Part shown: piece by piece, positions 1 to 5,476 of the stretch
Numbering within the stretch: position 1 is the first letter of the stretch
How the letters are laid out: the number at the start of each line of letters is the position of its first letter
Position numbers and translations under genes: made by a program
Notes under the pieces: generated by a model
The model's database searches: none
What the model was told of the DNA's origin: nothing
The model's input: only the letters and a program-made list of their open reading frames with translations
Assembly (NCBI GenBank): GCA_026195755.1
Contig: JAPHRL010000130.1
Coordinates: 1-5,520 of the forward strand
Origin: Kangiella sp.
Lineage (GTDB): Bacteria; Pseudomonadota; Gammaproteobacteria; Enterobacterales; Kangiellaceae
Length of the DNA: 5,520 nt
Reading direction: 5' to 3'

Positions 1-1125
1 GTTTTCGGTGTAAGTGCCGTGAATCGCCATGTAGCTTGGGTCGCGGTAACCCGCTTTATTTAAGGCATGCAACTCAGGGGTTGTGAAGCGGCTGTCCAGA
101 CGACCAATGGTCTCGCCTTCTGCGCGTTTAATATTGTGCACAAAGTCATTCAGAGAAATGCGTAAATCTTTCTCCATCACCAGATCAACTGACAGACCGG
201 TGAAATCAGCCACTCGCTCAGCAATGGCGCGCTTCTTGCGCGGTTCAAGGTTATCGCCCTGCAATAAGGCCAACGCATATTCGTTTAAGGCAAACTCTTT
301 AGCCTGCTCAATAGCATTTTGCAAATTGGCATCCAGAGGCGCTTTCAGTTTTTTGTGATACCAGGCAGCAGCGGTGTAGCTAGGTAACATGGTCACTGGC
401 GGTAGCAAATCCATCTGATCATTGAAGTCATCCAGCTGGAAATTAAGAACGCTGGAAACCAGCATGATGCCATTGAAATAAACCCCATGGTTCTGCCCCA
501 TGTGGTAGGCGATACCGGCAGAACGAGTGGTACCGTAACTTTCACCAATCAAAAACTTTGGCGAGCTCCAACGCTCGTTGCGCGTCATATACAGACGAAT
601 AAACTCAGAGACCGTCGAAATGTCTTCCCAGACACCGTGGAAGTCTTCGTTAGTGCCTTTGTCATGCGCGCGGCTGTAGCCAGTGCCAACAGGATCGATA
701 AAGACGATATCGGTTAAATCCAGTAGTGAGTATTCATTGTCCACCATCTCAAACGGTGGCTTTAATGGAAAACCCTCTTTATCCATCACCACGCGTTTCG
801 GGCCAAGCGTTCCCATATGCAACCAGACTGATGCTGAGCCAGGGCCACCGTTGTAGGCAAAGGTAATCGGACGGTTTTTGGATTTGGCGCCTTTCTGGGT
901 GTAGGCCGTGAAGAAAATCGAGCCAATCACTTCATTTTTATCGTTGTAAACAAACGAATTACCGGTCTCGGCCTTGTAGTTGATGGTTTTACCGCCGACT
1001 TTAGTCGAATGTTCGGTAATAACGGTTTTCTCTTCAGAATACGGGTTAGGCGCTTCTGACTTTTCTTCAGCCGCAAAAGCAGCAAAGGATAAAGTCATAC
1101 TCAATAACAGGACTGCGAATTTCAT
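1..1125 (-). CDS. Peptidase S10 (serine carboxypeptidase-like) family protein, secreted; 3' end lies outside the window
   Basis: The minus strand reads 375 codons from the ATG at 1125 to the window edge with no stop, so the C-terminus is missing. Residues 1-18 form a signal peptide: a short basic start, a hydrophobic stretch, then AFA before AEEK as a likely signal peptidase I site, so the mature protein should be periplasmic or exported. Residues 92-97 read NGGPGS, the conserved oxyanion-region motif of S10 peptidases. IDPVGTGYS (143-151) is another family block. GESYGT (194-199) surrounds the nucleophile Ser196, whose codon is at 538-540. The catalytic Asp and His of this alpha/beta-hydrolase fold lie in the missing C-terminal part, so an intact triad cannot be confirmed. 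Family members are around 500 residues. The start is supported by a GGGGAAG ribosome site at 1130-1136. Known relatives remove C-terminal residues from peptides at acidic pH, but the substrate here is unknown. The gene is divergent from everything else in the window and need not relate to the oxidase. Confidence 0.93.
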   Translation of the reverse strand, partial: MKFAVLLLSMTLSFAAFAAEEKSEAPNPYSEEKTVITEHSTKVGGKTINYKAETGNSFVYNDKNEVIGSIFFTAYTQKGAKSKNRPITFAYNGGPGSASVWLHMGTLGPKRVVMDKEGFPLKPPFEMVDNEYSLLDLTDIVFIDPVGTGYSRAHDKGTNEDFHGVWEDISTVSEFIRLYMTRNERWSSPKFLIGESYGTTRSAGIAYHMGQNHGVYFNGIMLVSSVLNFQLDDFNDQMDLLPPVTMLPSYTAAAWYHKKLKAPLDANLQNAIEQAKEFALNEYALALLQGDNLEPRKKRAIAERVADFTGLSVDLVMEKDLRISLNDFVHNIKRAEGETIGRLDSRFTTPELHALNKAGYRDPSYMAIHGTYTEN

Positions 1126-1254
1126 AGTACTTCCCCAAATAAGAATACATAAACACAATTTAACTCAACAGCCTAGCAATATTGGTCAATTGAGCAAGCG
1201 GGGATTTGTAAGAAATGTTATCGGTAGGGCAATGTCTTTGAGGAGGCTGAAACC

Positions 1255-1283
1255 TTTCAATTGCTTAGCTGAAGCAATATACT
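1255..1283 (+). promoter_or_regulatory. Candidate promoter for the orphan membrane protein gene
   Basis: TATACT at 1278-1283 matches the sigma70 -10 consensus at five of six positions. Seventeen bases upstream, TTTCAA (1255-1260) is a poor -35 element with three of six matches. The predicted start near 1290 would give a leader of about 43 nt before the ATG at 1333. The spacer is occupied almost exactly by a palindrome, which could be an operator. The weak -35 suggests either a weak promoter or one needing an activator. This is sequence inference only. Confidence 0.3.
1260..1278. repeat. Perfect inverted repeat, 7-bp arms with 5-nt centre
   Basis: ATTGCTTAGCTGAAGCAAT consists of ATTGCTT and its exact reverse complement AAGCAAT, separated by AGCTG. 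It is not followed by a T-run, so it does not look like an intrinsic terminator. It lies between the candidate -35 and -10 elements of the downstream gene, a common place for a dimeric repressor operator. No regulator family is recognised from the sequence. Confidence 0.5.
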
Positions 1284-1332
1284 CAGCAAAAAACGTAATA
1301 ATTTAAAAATTAACAACATAAAAGGGATAAAG

Positions 1333-1827
1333 ATGAAACCTATTCATTATTTGGGGTTAGCCGTTCGACTTTTTGCAATTTGTTTGATGGTCTATGGAGT
1401 TTCTAATTTAATCCAAGTCTTTTTTTCACCTGTATATGGTTTTTCAAATGAAGACTCTTTTATTGTCTATTTATTGGTTTCACTGATACCGATACTGCTA
1501 TCGATTTTTCTTTGGCTATTTCCATTAACCATTGCTAGAAAAATTCTCGGGCCAGAAGAAAAAGAATTTGAGCCTGTAAATCCCAAAGGCATTCTTGCTG
1601 TTCTGATTGCTTCAATCGGCTTATTCTATTTATTTGAGTCAGTAATTGATGGGCTCTACTGGTTAACACTTTACAGGATGATGTCAGAGCCTCCCTATAC
1701 CATGATGACACTTACTCATTATGATAAAGCCTCTATTGCATCGAGTATTATTGAATGTATTTTAGCTGTTGCGCTACTTTGTTTTTGCAAATCAATAGCG
1801 AAGTTAATAGCACGTATTTCCCGATAA
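1333..1827 (+). CDS. Hypothetical four-helix integral membrane protein
   Basis: I do not recognise this 164-residue protein. It is very hydrophobic, with four likely transmembrane helices at about residues 7-31, 42-68, 86-113 and 134-158. A charged segment between helices 2 and 3 (RKILGPEEKEFEPVNPKG) and a polar segment between helices 3 and 4 (about 115-132) are the only sizeable hydrophilic parts. With few basic residues near the N-terminus and a basic C-terminal tail (KSIAKLIARISR), both ends are probably cytoplasmic. No catalytic or metal-binding motif is visible. An AAGGGAT sequence at 1321-1327 is a plausible ribosome site for the ATG at 1333. Base composition is visibly lower in GC than its neighbours: positions 1381-1440 contain 19 G+C of 60, against 29 of 60 at 3001-3060 in ccoN. 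That could reflect hydrophobic codons, weak constraint or transfer. It stands alone, 445 bp from the oxidase operon, so its position says little about function. Confidence 0.75.
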   Translation: MKPIHYLGLAVRLFAICLMVYGVSNLIQVFFSPVYGFSNEDSFIVYLLVSLIPILLSIFLWLFPLTIARKILGPEEKEFEPVNPKGILAVLIASIGLFYLFESVIDGLYWLTLYRMMSEPPYTMMTLTHYDKASIASSIIECILAVALLCFCKSIAKLIARISR

Positions 1828-1885
1828 ATTGTTTAGCGCTCTTAAAGTTAAATATCTCGTTGTTATAAATGTAAGAGCAGCGGGA

Positions 1886-1900
1886 TGATTATCATTTTCA
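1886..1900. promoter_or_regulatory. Candidate Fur box
   Basis: TGATTATCATTTTCA matches the 7-1-7 Fur consensus TGATAATnATTATCA at 12 of 14 defined positions, the two mismatches lying symmetrically at positions 5 and 12. On the minus strand it contains the core AATGATAATCAT. It lies about 390 bp upstream of ccoN and far from the oxidase promoter. The nearest possible promoter element is a minus-strand TATAAC at 1862-1867, which has no good -35, so the target is unclear. AT-rich DNA yields such matches by chance, so confidence is modest. Confidence 0.35.
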
Positions 1901-2176
1901 TTTCGTTTAATTATTTCTAGAATTAGTAATAAGTCCTGCCTTTTATCCCTAAATATTCTCGTGCGAATAGTTGCCTGTAAAAATGCCAATCGAATACTTC
2001 TTATATTAAAATCTTATGTTATCCTGAGGTGCGATGGTAATGACTGCTTAGGGATATTTCTTGATGGAAGAGTGACTTAAGGTTCATGTATGGACTCGGT
2101 AGAGGCGGAATTTTTGACGCTATAGTTATTGCCTATCACTTCATATATGAATTAAAACAGGCCTTTATGGATTCGC

Positions 2177-2190
2177 TTGATCCAGATCAA
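2177..2190. promoter_or_regulatory. FNR/Anr-type operator of the ccoNOQP promoter
   Basis: TTGATCCAGATCAA is a perfect match to the FNR/Anr/FixK dyad TTGATnnnnATCAA. Its centre, 2183.5, lies 41.5 bp upstream of the start site at about 2225 predicted from the -10 element, which is exactly class II activator geometry. In many proteobacteria ccoNOQP is activated this way by FNR, Anr or FixK when oxygen is low, so the same control is inferred here. A related CRP-family regulator such as Dnr could bind the same dyad. Confidence 0.9.
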
Positions 2191-2212
2191 GTATTCAATA
2201 TCGGTCCTTCCT

Positions 2213-2218
2213 TATGAT
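2213..2218 (+). promoter_or_regulatory. -10 element of the ccoNOQP promoter
   Basis: TATGAT matches TATAAT at five of six positions and predicts initiation near 2225. There is no recognisable -35 hexamer at the expected place (about 2190-2195, AGTATT), which is typical of promoters where FNR bound at -41.5 replaces the -35 contact. The leader before ccoN would be about 48 nt. Confidence 0.75.
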
Positions 2219-2262
2219 CACACTGCTAAAACACCCTGAGTTTATGTAAGTCCTTGGTTTAT

Positions 2263-2270
2263 AAGGAAGG
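2263..2270 (+). promoter_or_regulatory. Ribosome binding site of ccoN, ahead of tandem ATG codons
   Basis: AAGGAAGG precedes two adjacent in-frame ATGs at 2273 and 2276. Measured from its last G, the gaps are 2 and 5 nt. Measured from the inner GGA they are 5 and 8 nt. The second ATG is therefore spaced at least as well as the first, and the true N-terminus may be one residue shorter. Confidence 0.7.
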
Positions 2271-2272
2271 TT

Positions 2273-3706
2273 ATGATGAGTGAGCTTAAAAAAGATAATT
2301 ATAACTATAAGGTCATAAGGCAATTTGCCATTATGTCTGTAGTTTGGGGAATTGTTGGCATGGCGGTTGGGGTTTTAATCGCTGCCCAGTTGATGTTCCC
2401 AGCGTTGAATTTCGATACCTCCTGGCTGTCTTTTGGCCGTCTCCGTCCTCTGCACACAAACGCCGTTGTTTTTGCGTTCGGTGGTTGTGTGTTGATGGCA
2501 ACATCACTGCATTGTGTTCAGCGAACCAGTTATGCGCGTCTGATCAGCGATAAGCTGGCGGCGTTTGTGTTCTGGGGCTGGCAGCTGGTGATTGTGTTGG
2601 CGGCGATTACATTGCCAATGGGGTTAACCTCTACTAAAGAATACGCTGAGCTTGAGTGGCCAATCGATATCTTAATCGCTATCGTCTGGGTTGCTTATGC
2701 CATACTATTCTTCGGCACCGTCATGAAGCGTAAGGTCTCGCACATTTATGTGGCTAACTGGTTCTTTGGCGCATTCATCATCACTATTGCGGTGTTGCAC
2801 ATTGTGAACAGTGCGGCATTGCCGATTGACTGGACTTCATGGAAGTCTTACTCAGTTTACTCGGGTGCGATTGATGCCATGGTTCAGTGGTGGTATGGAC
2901 ATAACGCGGTTGGCTTCTATCTGACAGCAGGTTTCCTCGGCATCATGTACTACTATGTACCGAAGCAGGCAGGCCGTCCGATTTACTCCTACCGTCTGTC
3001 GATTGTTCACTTCTGGGCATTGATTGCGATTTATATGTGGGCCGGTCCTCACCACTTGCATTACAGCTCATTGCCTGACTGGGCTCAGTCTTTAGGTATG
3101 GTCTTCTCCTTGATTCTGCTTGCTCCATCATGGGGTGGCATGATCAACGGTATCATGACCTTATCCGGCGCATGGCATAAGCTTCGCACGGATCCAATCA
3201 TCAAGTTCCTGATCGTTTCTCTATCTTTCTATGGCATGTCGACTTTCGAAGGTCCAATGATGTCCATCAAGACAGTGAATGCTTTATCGCATAACACTGA
3301 CTGGACTGTGGGCCACGTCCACGCTGGTGCATTAGGCTGGGTTGCGATGGTATCGATTGGTGCACTCTACGCGATGATTCCTTCCATCTTTGGTAAAGAG
3401 AAGATGCATAGCACCAGCTTGATCAATATGCACTTCTGGTTGTCGACTATCGGTGTGGTTCTTTATATCGCAGCAATGTGGATTGCGGGTGTGACTCAAG
3501 GTTTGATGTGGCGTGCAACTAACTCTGACGGTACTTTAACGTATTCATTCGTGCAGAGTTTAGAAGCGACCTATCCTTACTATGGTATTCGTTTACTCGG
3601 CGGCATTATCTTCCTGGCCGGTATGTTCGTCATGGCATACAACGTGATGAAGACTATTTCTGGCGCTAAAAATGCGGATACTCGTATCCCACAGCCAGCG
3701 CATTAG
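2273..3706 (+). CDS. ccoN: Cytochrome c oxidase, cbb3-type, catalytic subunit I
   Basis: This 477-residue polytopic protein is the heme-copper catalytic subunit of cbb3 oxidase and reduces O2 to water in the inner membrane while pumping protons. Length matches the family. All expected ligands are visible: His61 (RPLHTN) and His350 for low-spin heme b; His210 (WYGHNAVGFY), His260 and His261 (AGPHHLHY) for CuB; and His348 (GHVHAGALGW) as proximal ligand of heme b3. Tyr254 (IYMWAGPHH) corresponds to the active-site tyrosine that in cbb3 enzymes is cross-linked to the CuB histidine from the neighbouring helix. Glu326 (STFEGPMM) matches the conserved glutamate near the hemes. These assignments follow the known pattern of the Pseudomonas stutzeri enzyme. 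It is first in an operon with ccoO, ccoQ and ccoP and sits behind an FNR-type promoter. Translation could start at 2273 or at the adjacent ATG at 2276. The stop codon overlaps the ribosome site of ccoO. Nothing indicates damage. Confidence 0.99.
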   Translation: MMSELKKDNYNYKVIRQFAIMSVVWGIVGMAVGVLIAAQLMFPALNFDTSWLSFGRLRPLHTNAVVFAFGGCVLMATSLHCVQRTSYARLISDKLAAFVFWGWQLVIVLAAITLPMGLTSTKEYAELEWPIDILIAIVWVAYAILFFGTVMKRKVSHIYVANWFFGAFIITIAVLHIVNSAALPIDWTSWKSYSVYSGAIDAMVQWWYGHNAVGFYLTAGFLGIMYYYVPKQAGRPIYSYRLSIVHFWALIAIYMWAGPHHLHYSSLPDWAQSLGMVFSLILLAPSWGGMINGIMTLSGAWHKLRTDPIIKFLIVSLSFYGMSTFEGPMMSIKTVNALSHNTDWTVGHVHAGALGWVAMVSIGALYAMIPSIFGKEKMHSTSLINMHFWLSTIGVVLYIAAMWIAGVTQGLMWRATNSDGTLTYSFVQSLEATYPYYGIRLLGGIIFLAGMFVMAYNVMKTISGAKNADTRIPQPAH

Positions 3707-3718
3707 GAGGGCACACAG

Positions 3719-4342
3719 ATGAATCATGAAAAAGTCGAAAAGAATGTTGGTTTAATGGGTATTTTAATTGTGGTTGCCATCAGTTTTGGTGGCCTTGCCG
3801 AAATCGTGCCCTTATTCTTCCTTAAGGATACTACGCAACCTATTTCAACGTTGCGACCTTATACTGCGCTTGAGCTGGAAGGCCGTGATATTTATATCCG
3901 TGAAGGGTGCCACGTATGTCATACCCAGATGGTACGTCCGTTCCGCGCAGAAACGGAACGTTATGGTCACTACTCTGTAGCGGGTGAAGACGTCTATGAA
4001 TTCCCATTCCTGTGGGGCTCAAAACGTACGGGGCCCGATTTGGCACGAGTTGGTGGTCGCTATTCGGATGAATGGCATTACGTTCACCTGATGAATCCTC
4101 GCGATCCAGTTCCTGAGTCGAACATGCCATCTTTTCCATGGCTAGATGAAAATATTCTAGATGGTGAGAAGACCGCTGCCAAGATGAAAACCATGCGCAA
4201 GTTAGGCGTTCCCTATACTGACGAAGAAATTGCTAACGCAAAAGATCAGGTTGCAGGTGAAAAAGAAATCACTGCCTTGATTGCGTATTTGCAATCACTT
4301 GGTCATGAGCATGGCACAGTACAAGATTCAGGAGGTGAGTGA
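3719..4342 (+). CDS. ccoO: Cytochrome c oxidase, cbb3-type, mono-heme subunit II
   Basis: This 207-residue protein has one N-terminal membrane anchor (about residues 11-35) followed by a periplasmic c-type cytochrome domain. CHVCH at 64-68 is the covalent heme site, with His68 as axial ligand. Met136 in ESNMPSFPW is the likely second axial ligand. The block around the heme motif (IYIREGCHVCHTQMVRPF) is characteristic of CcoO. The subunit passes electrons from the CcoP hemes to heme b in CcoN. It begins 12 nt after the ccoN stop with a strong TAGGAGGG ribosome site (3704-3711) whose first bases are the ccoN stop codon, so the two genes are tightly linked. Its stop overlaps the ccoQ start by one base. 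Heme attachment will need the cytochrome c maturation machinery encoded elsewhere. Length and composition are normal for the family. Confidence 0.99.
   Translation: MNHEKVEKNVGLMGILIVVAISFGGLAEIVPLFFLKDTTQPISTLRPYTALELEGRDIYIREGCHVCHTQMVRPFRAETERYGHYSVAGEDVYEFPFLWGSKRTGPDLARVGGRYSDEWHYVHLMNPRDPVPESNMPSFPWLDENILDGEKTAAKMKTMRKLGVPYTDEEIANAKDQVAGEKEITALIAYLQSLGHEHGTVQDSGGE
4330..4335 (+). promoter_or_regulatory. Ribosome binding site that decides the ccoQ start
   Basis: A consensus AGGAGG lies 6 nt before the ATG at 4342 but only 3 nt before the in-frame GTG at 4339. The spacing and the start codon both favour ATG 4342. It sits inside the last codons of ccoO, which places the ccoO stop and ccoQ start in a TGATG overlap typical of translational coupling. 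Confidence 0.8.
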
Positions 4343-4530
4343 TGGATATTAATATTTTTCGTGGCGTTATGACCCTGATTATTATGCTGCTGTTTATCGG
4401 CCTCTGTATTTGGGTTTACTCAAAAAAACGTAAGCCAATGTATGAAGATGCAGCGCGTATGGCTTTGGATGAAGATGATAGAAGTTCTAGCTCATCCAGC
4501 AATCGTAAAGAGGCGGTGACTCATGAGTAA
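4342..4530 (+). CDS. ccoQ: Cytochrome c oxidase, cbb3-type, small subunit IV
   Basis: This 62-residue protein has one transmembrane helix (about residues 8-26) followed by the basic motif YSKKRKPMYEDAARMAL, which is typical of CcoQ; the C-terminal tail should be cytoplasmic. CcoQ is not catalytic; in studied species it helps CcoP associate with the CcoNO core or stabilises the complex. The ATG at 4342 is preferred over a GTG one codon upstream because of ribosome-site spacing. The TGATG overlap with ccoO and an 8-nt overlap with ccoP imply coupled translation. The tail is acidic and then serine-rich, with six consecutive serines at residues 48-53 before NRKEAVTHE. CcoQ tails are poorly conserved, so the serine tract is probably a flexible linker. 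Identification rests on operon position as well as sequence, since the protein is short. Confidence 0.94.
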   Translation: MDINIFRGVMTLIIMLLFIGLCIWVYSKKRKPMYEDAARMALDEDDRSSSSSSNRKEAVTHE

Positions 4531-5434
4531 TGCACTAAGTTTTTATATTATTCTGATCGTTGCCATCAATATTCTTGGTTGTGTAGCACTACTATTTTTC
4601 ACTCGTAAGAAGAAGCAAAGTGGCGAACAGGGAAAAACAACCGGGCATGTATACGATGGTATCGAAGAGTATGACAACCCCATGCCGCGTTGGTGGTTAT
4701 GGTTGTTCTATATCACTATTGTGTTTGCAGTAATCTATCTAATTTTGTACCCCGGCTTAGGTAAGTTCCAGGGCGTATTAGGTTGGTCACAAATCGGTCA
4801 ATATGAAGAGGAAGTGGCGGAAGCAGACGCTAAGTATATGCCTCTCTTTGAAAAGTATGCAGCTATGCCTGTGGAAGCTTTGCAGGATGAGCCTGAAGCG
4901 TTGCAAATGGGGCAGTCAATCTTTGCTAACACCTGTTTCGGTTGTCATGGCGCGGATGGCCGCGGTGGTATCGGTTTCCCTAATCTGACTGATGATGACT
5001 GGTTATATGGTGGCACACCTGATGACATTATGTATTCAATTATGGAAGGTCGTAAAGGTGCGATGCCTGCCTGGGGTGGTGCTTTAGGTGAAGAAGGTGT
5101 TTCGCAGGTCGTTCACTATATTTTGAGCGAAAACGAAGTGGAGCGTACTTTCAAGCCAAATTTAGTGGATGAAGGTAAAGCGAAATATGAAGCTATGTGT
5201 GCTGTTTGCCACGGCAAAGACCTGACCGGTAATACGGCGATGGGTGCTCCTAACCTGAAAGATACAACCTGGCTGCATGGCGGCTCCATTAGTATGATTA
5301 AAGATGTGATTGAGAATGGTATTCAGGCCAATATGCCAGCTCATGATAAAATATTAGGTAAACAAAAAGCGCACCTGGTTACTGCCTATGTGTATAGCTT
5401 GTCTCATGCAGACGATGAGCAAAACCAACAGTAA
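4523..5434 (+). CDS. ccoP: Cytochrome c oxidase, cbb3-type, di-heme subunit III
   Basis: This 303-residue di-heme cytochrome accepts electrons from soluble c-type cytochromes or the bc1 complex and passes them to CcoO. It has two transmembrane helices (about 6-26 and 57-77), the second following the signature DNPMPRWWLWLF, then a periplasmic region with two class I cytochrome c domains. The first has CFGCH at 138-142 with Met181 (AMPAW) as likely axial ligand. The second has CAVCH at 226-230 with Met271 (NMPAH). The internal blocks GFPNLTDDDWLYGG and GAPNLKDTTWLHGG are clearly repeated, showing the domain duplication known in this family. The two-helix N-terminus is the common proteobacterial form, where the extra N-terminal helix supports interaction with CcoNO. 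The start at 4523 overlaps the end of ccoQ by 8 nt, with an AAGAGG-type ribosome site at 4508-4513. No terminator follows, so transcription probably continues into the next gene. Confidence 0.98.
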   Translation: MSNALSFYIILIVAINILGCVALLFFTRKKKQSGEQGKTTGHVYDGIEEYDNPMPRWWLWLFYITIVFAVIYLILYPGLGKFQGVLGWSQIGQYEEEVAEADAKYMPLFEKYAAMPVEALQDEPEALQMGQSIFANTCFGCHGADGRGGIGFPNLTDDDWLYGGTPDDIMYSIMEGRKGAMPAWGGALGEEGVSQVVHYILSENEVERTFKPNLVDEGKAKYEAMCAVCHGKDLTGNTAMGAPNLKDTTWLHGGSISMIKDVIENGIQANMPAHDKILGKQKAHLVTAYVYSLSHADDEQNQQ

Positions 5435-5476
5435 AAAAAGGTAATATTGATCCAAACATTAATGCAGGTTTGAGCA

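Larger units (their letters stand above)
1126..1332. other. Divergent intergenic region between the S10 peptidase and the orphan membrane protein
   Basis: This 207-bp AT-rich spacer must hold the promoters of both flanking genes. On the minus strand a TTGACC hexamer (1184-1189) resembles a -35 element, but the only partner is a weak TTAAAT (1158-1163) at an overlong 20-nt spacing, so no peptidase promoter is called. On the plus side there is a candidate -10 and a palindrome, listed separately. An isolated AGGAGG at 1241-1246 has no start codon at a usable distance. No tRNA or other RNA gene is apparent. Confidence 0.6.
1828..2272. other. Long intergenic region upstream of the oxidase operon
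   Basis: About 445 bp separate the orphan gene from ccoN. The right end (2177-2272) is explained by the FNR-type promoter and leader. The left end holds a Fur-like box at 1886-1900. The middle, roughly 1905-2080, is AT-rich, with stops in all frames at short intervals and no clear promoter, RNA gene or terminator. A 43-codon reading frame at 2086-2217 is discussed as a finding but is not called a gene. No intrinsic terminator is evident after the membrane protein gene. Confidence 0.6.

Noticed and set aside
1158..1189. Minus-strand promoter for the S10 peptidase gene (TTGACC with TTAAAT)
   Set aside because: The spacing is 20 nt and the -10 matches only four of six positions, too weak to annotate.
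1241..1246. Consensus AGGAGG in the divergent intergenic region
   Set aside because: No ATG, GTG or TTG at suitable spacing opens a reading frame after it, so it is likely a chance match.
83..1306. Plus-strand open frames at 83-358, 487-717 and 980-1306
   Set aside because: The first two lie wholly, and the third mostly, opposite the S10 peptidase gene, whose minus-strand frame shows a signal peptide and the NGGPGS and GESYGT motifs. The plus-strand products have no recognisable features.
1911..1933. Imperfect palindrome around TTTCTAGAA
   Set aside because: Several mismatches in AT-rich sequence and no placement relative to a promoter; chance is the simplest explanation.
1804..1989. Minus-strand 61-codon open frame overlapping the 3' end of the orphan membrane protein gene
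   Set aside because: It has no convincing ribosome site or family resemblance, its composition looks like translated intergenic AT-rich DNA, and it overlaps a better supported gene on the other strand.
4339..4341. GTG one codon upstream as the ccoQ start
   Set aside because: It is only 3 nt from the AGGAGG, whereas the ATG at 4342 is 6 nt away and is the stronger start codon.
2344..5344. Alternative-frame open frames inside ccoN, ccoO and ccoP on both strands
   Set aside because: Each overlaps a conserved, motif-verified oxidase gene and shows no start signals or domain content of its own.
5435..5476. Transcription terminator after ccoP
   Set aside because: The A-run just after the stop has no GC-rich stem next to it and no T-run on the coding strand, so read-through is more likely.
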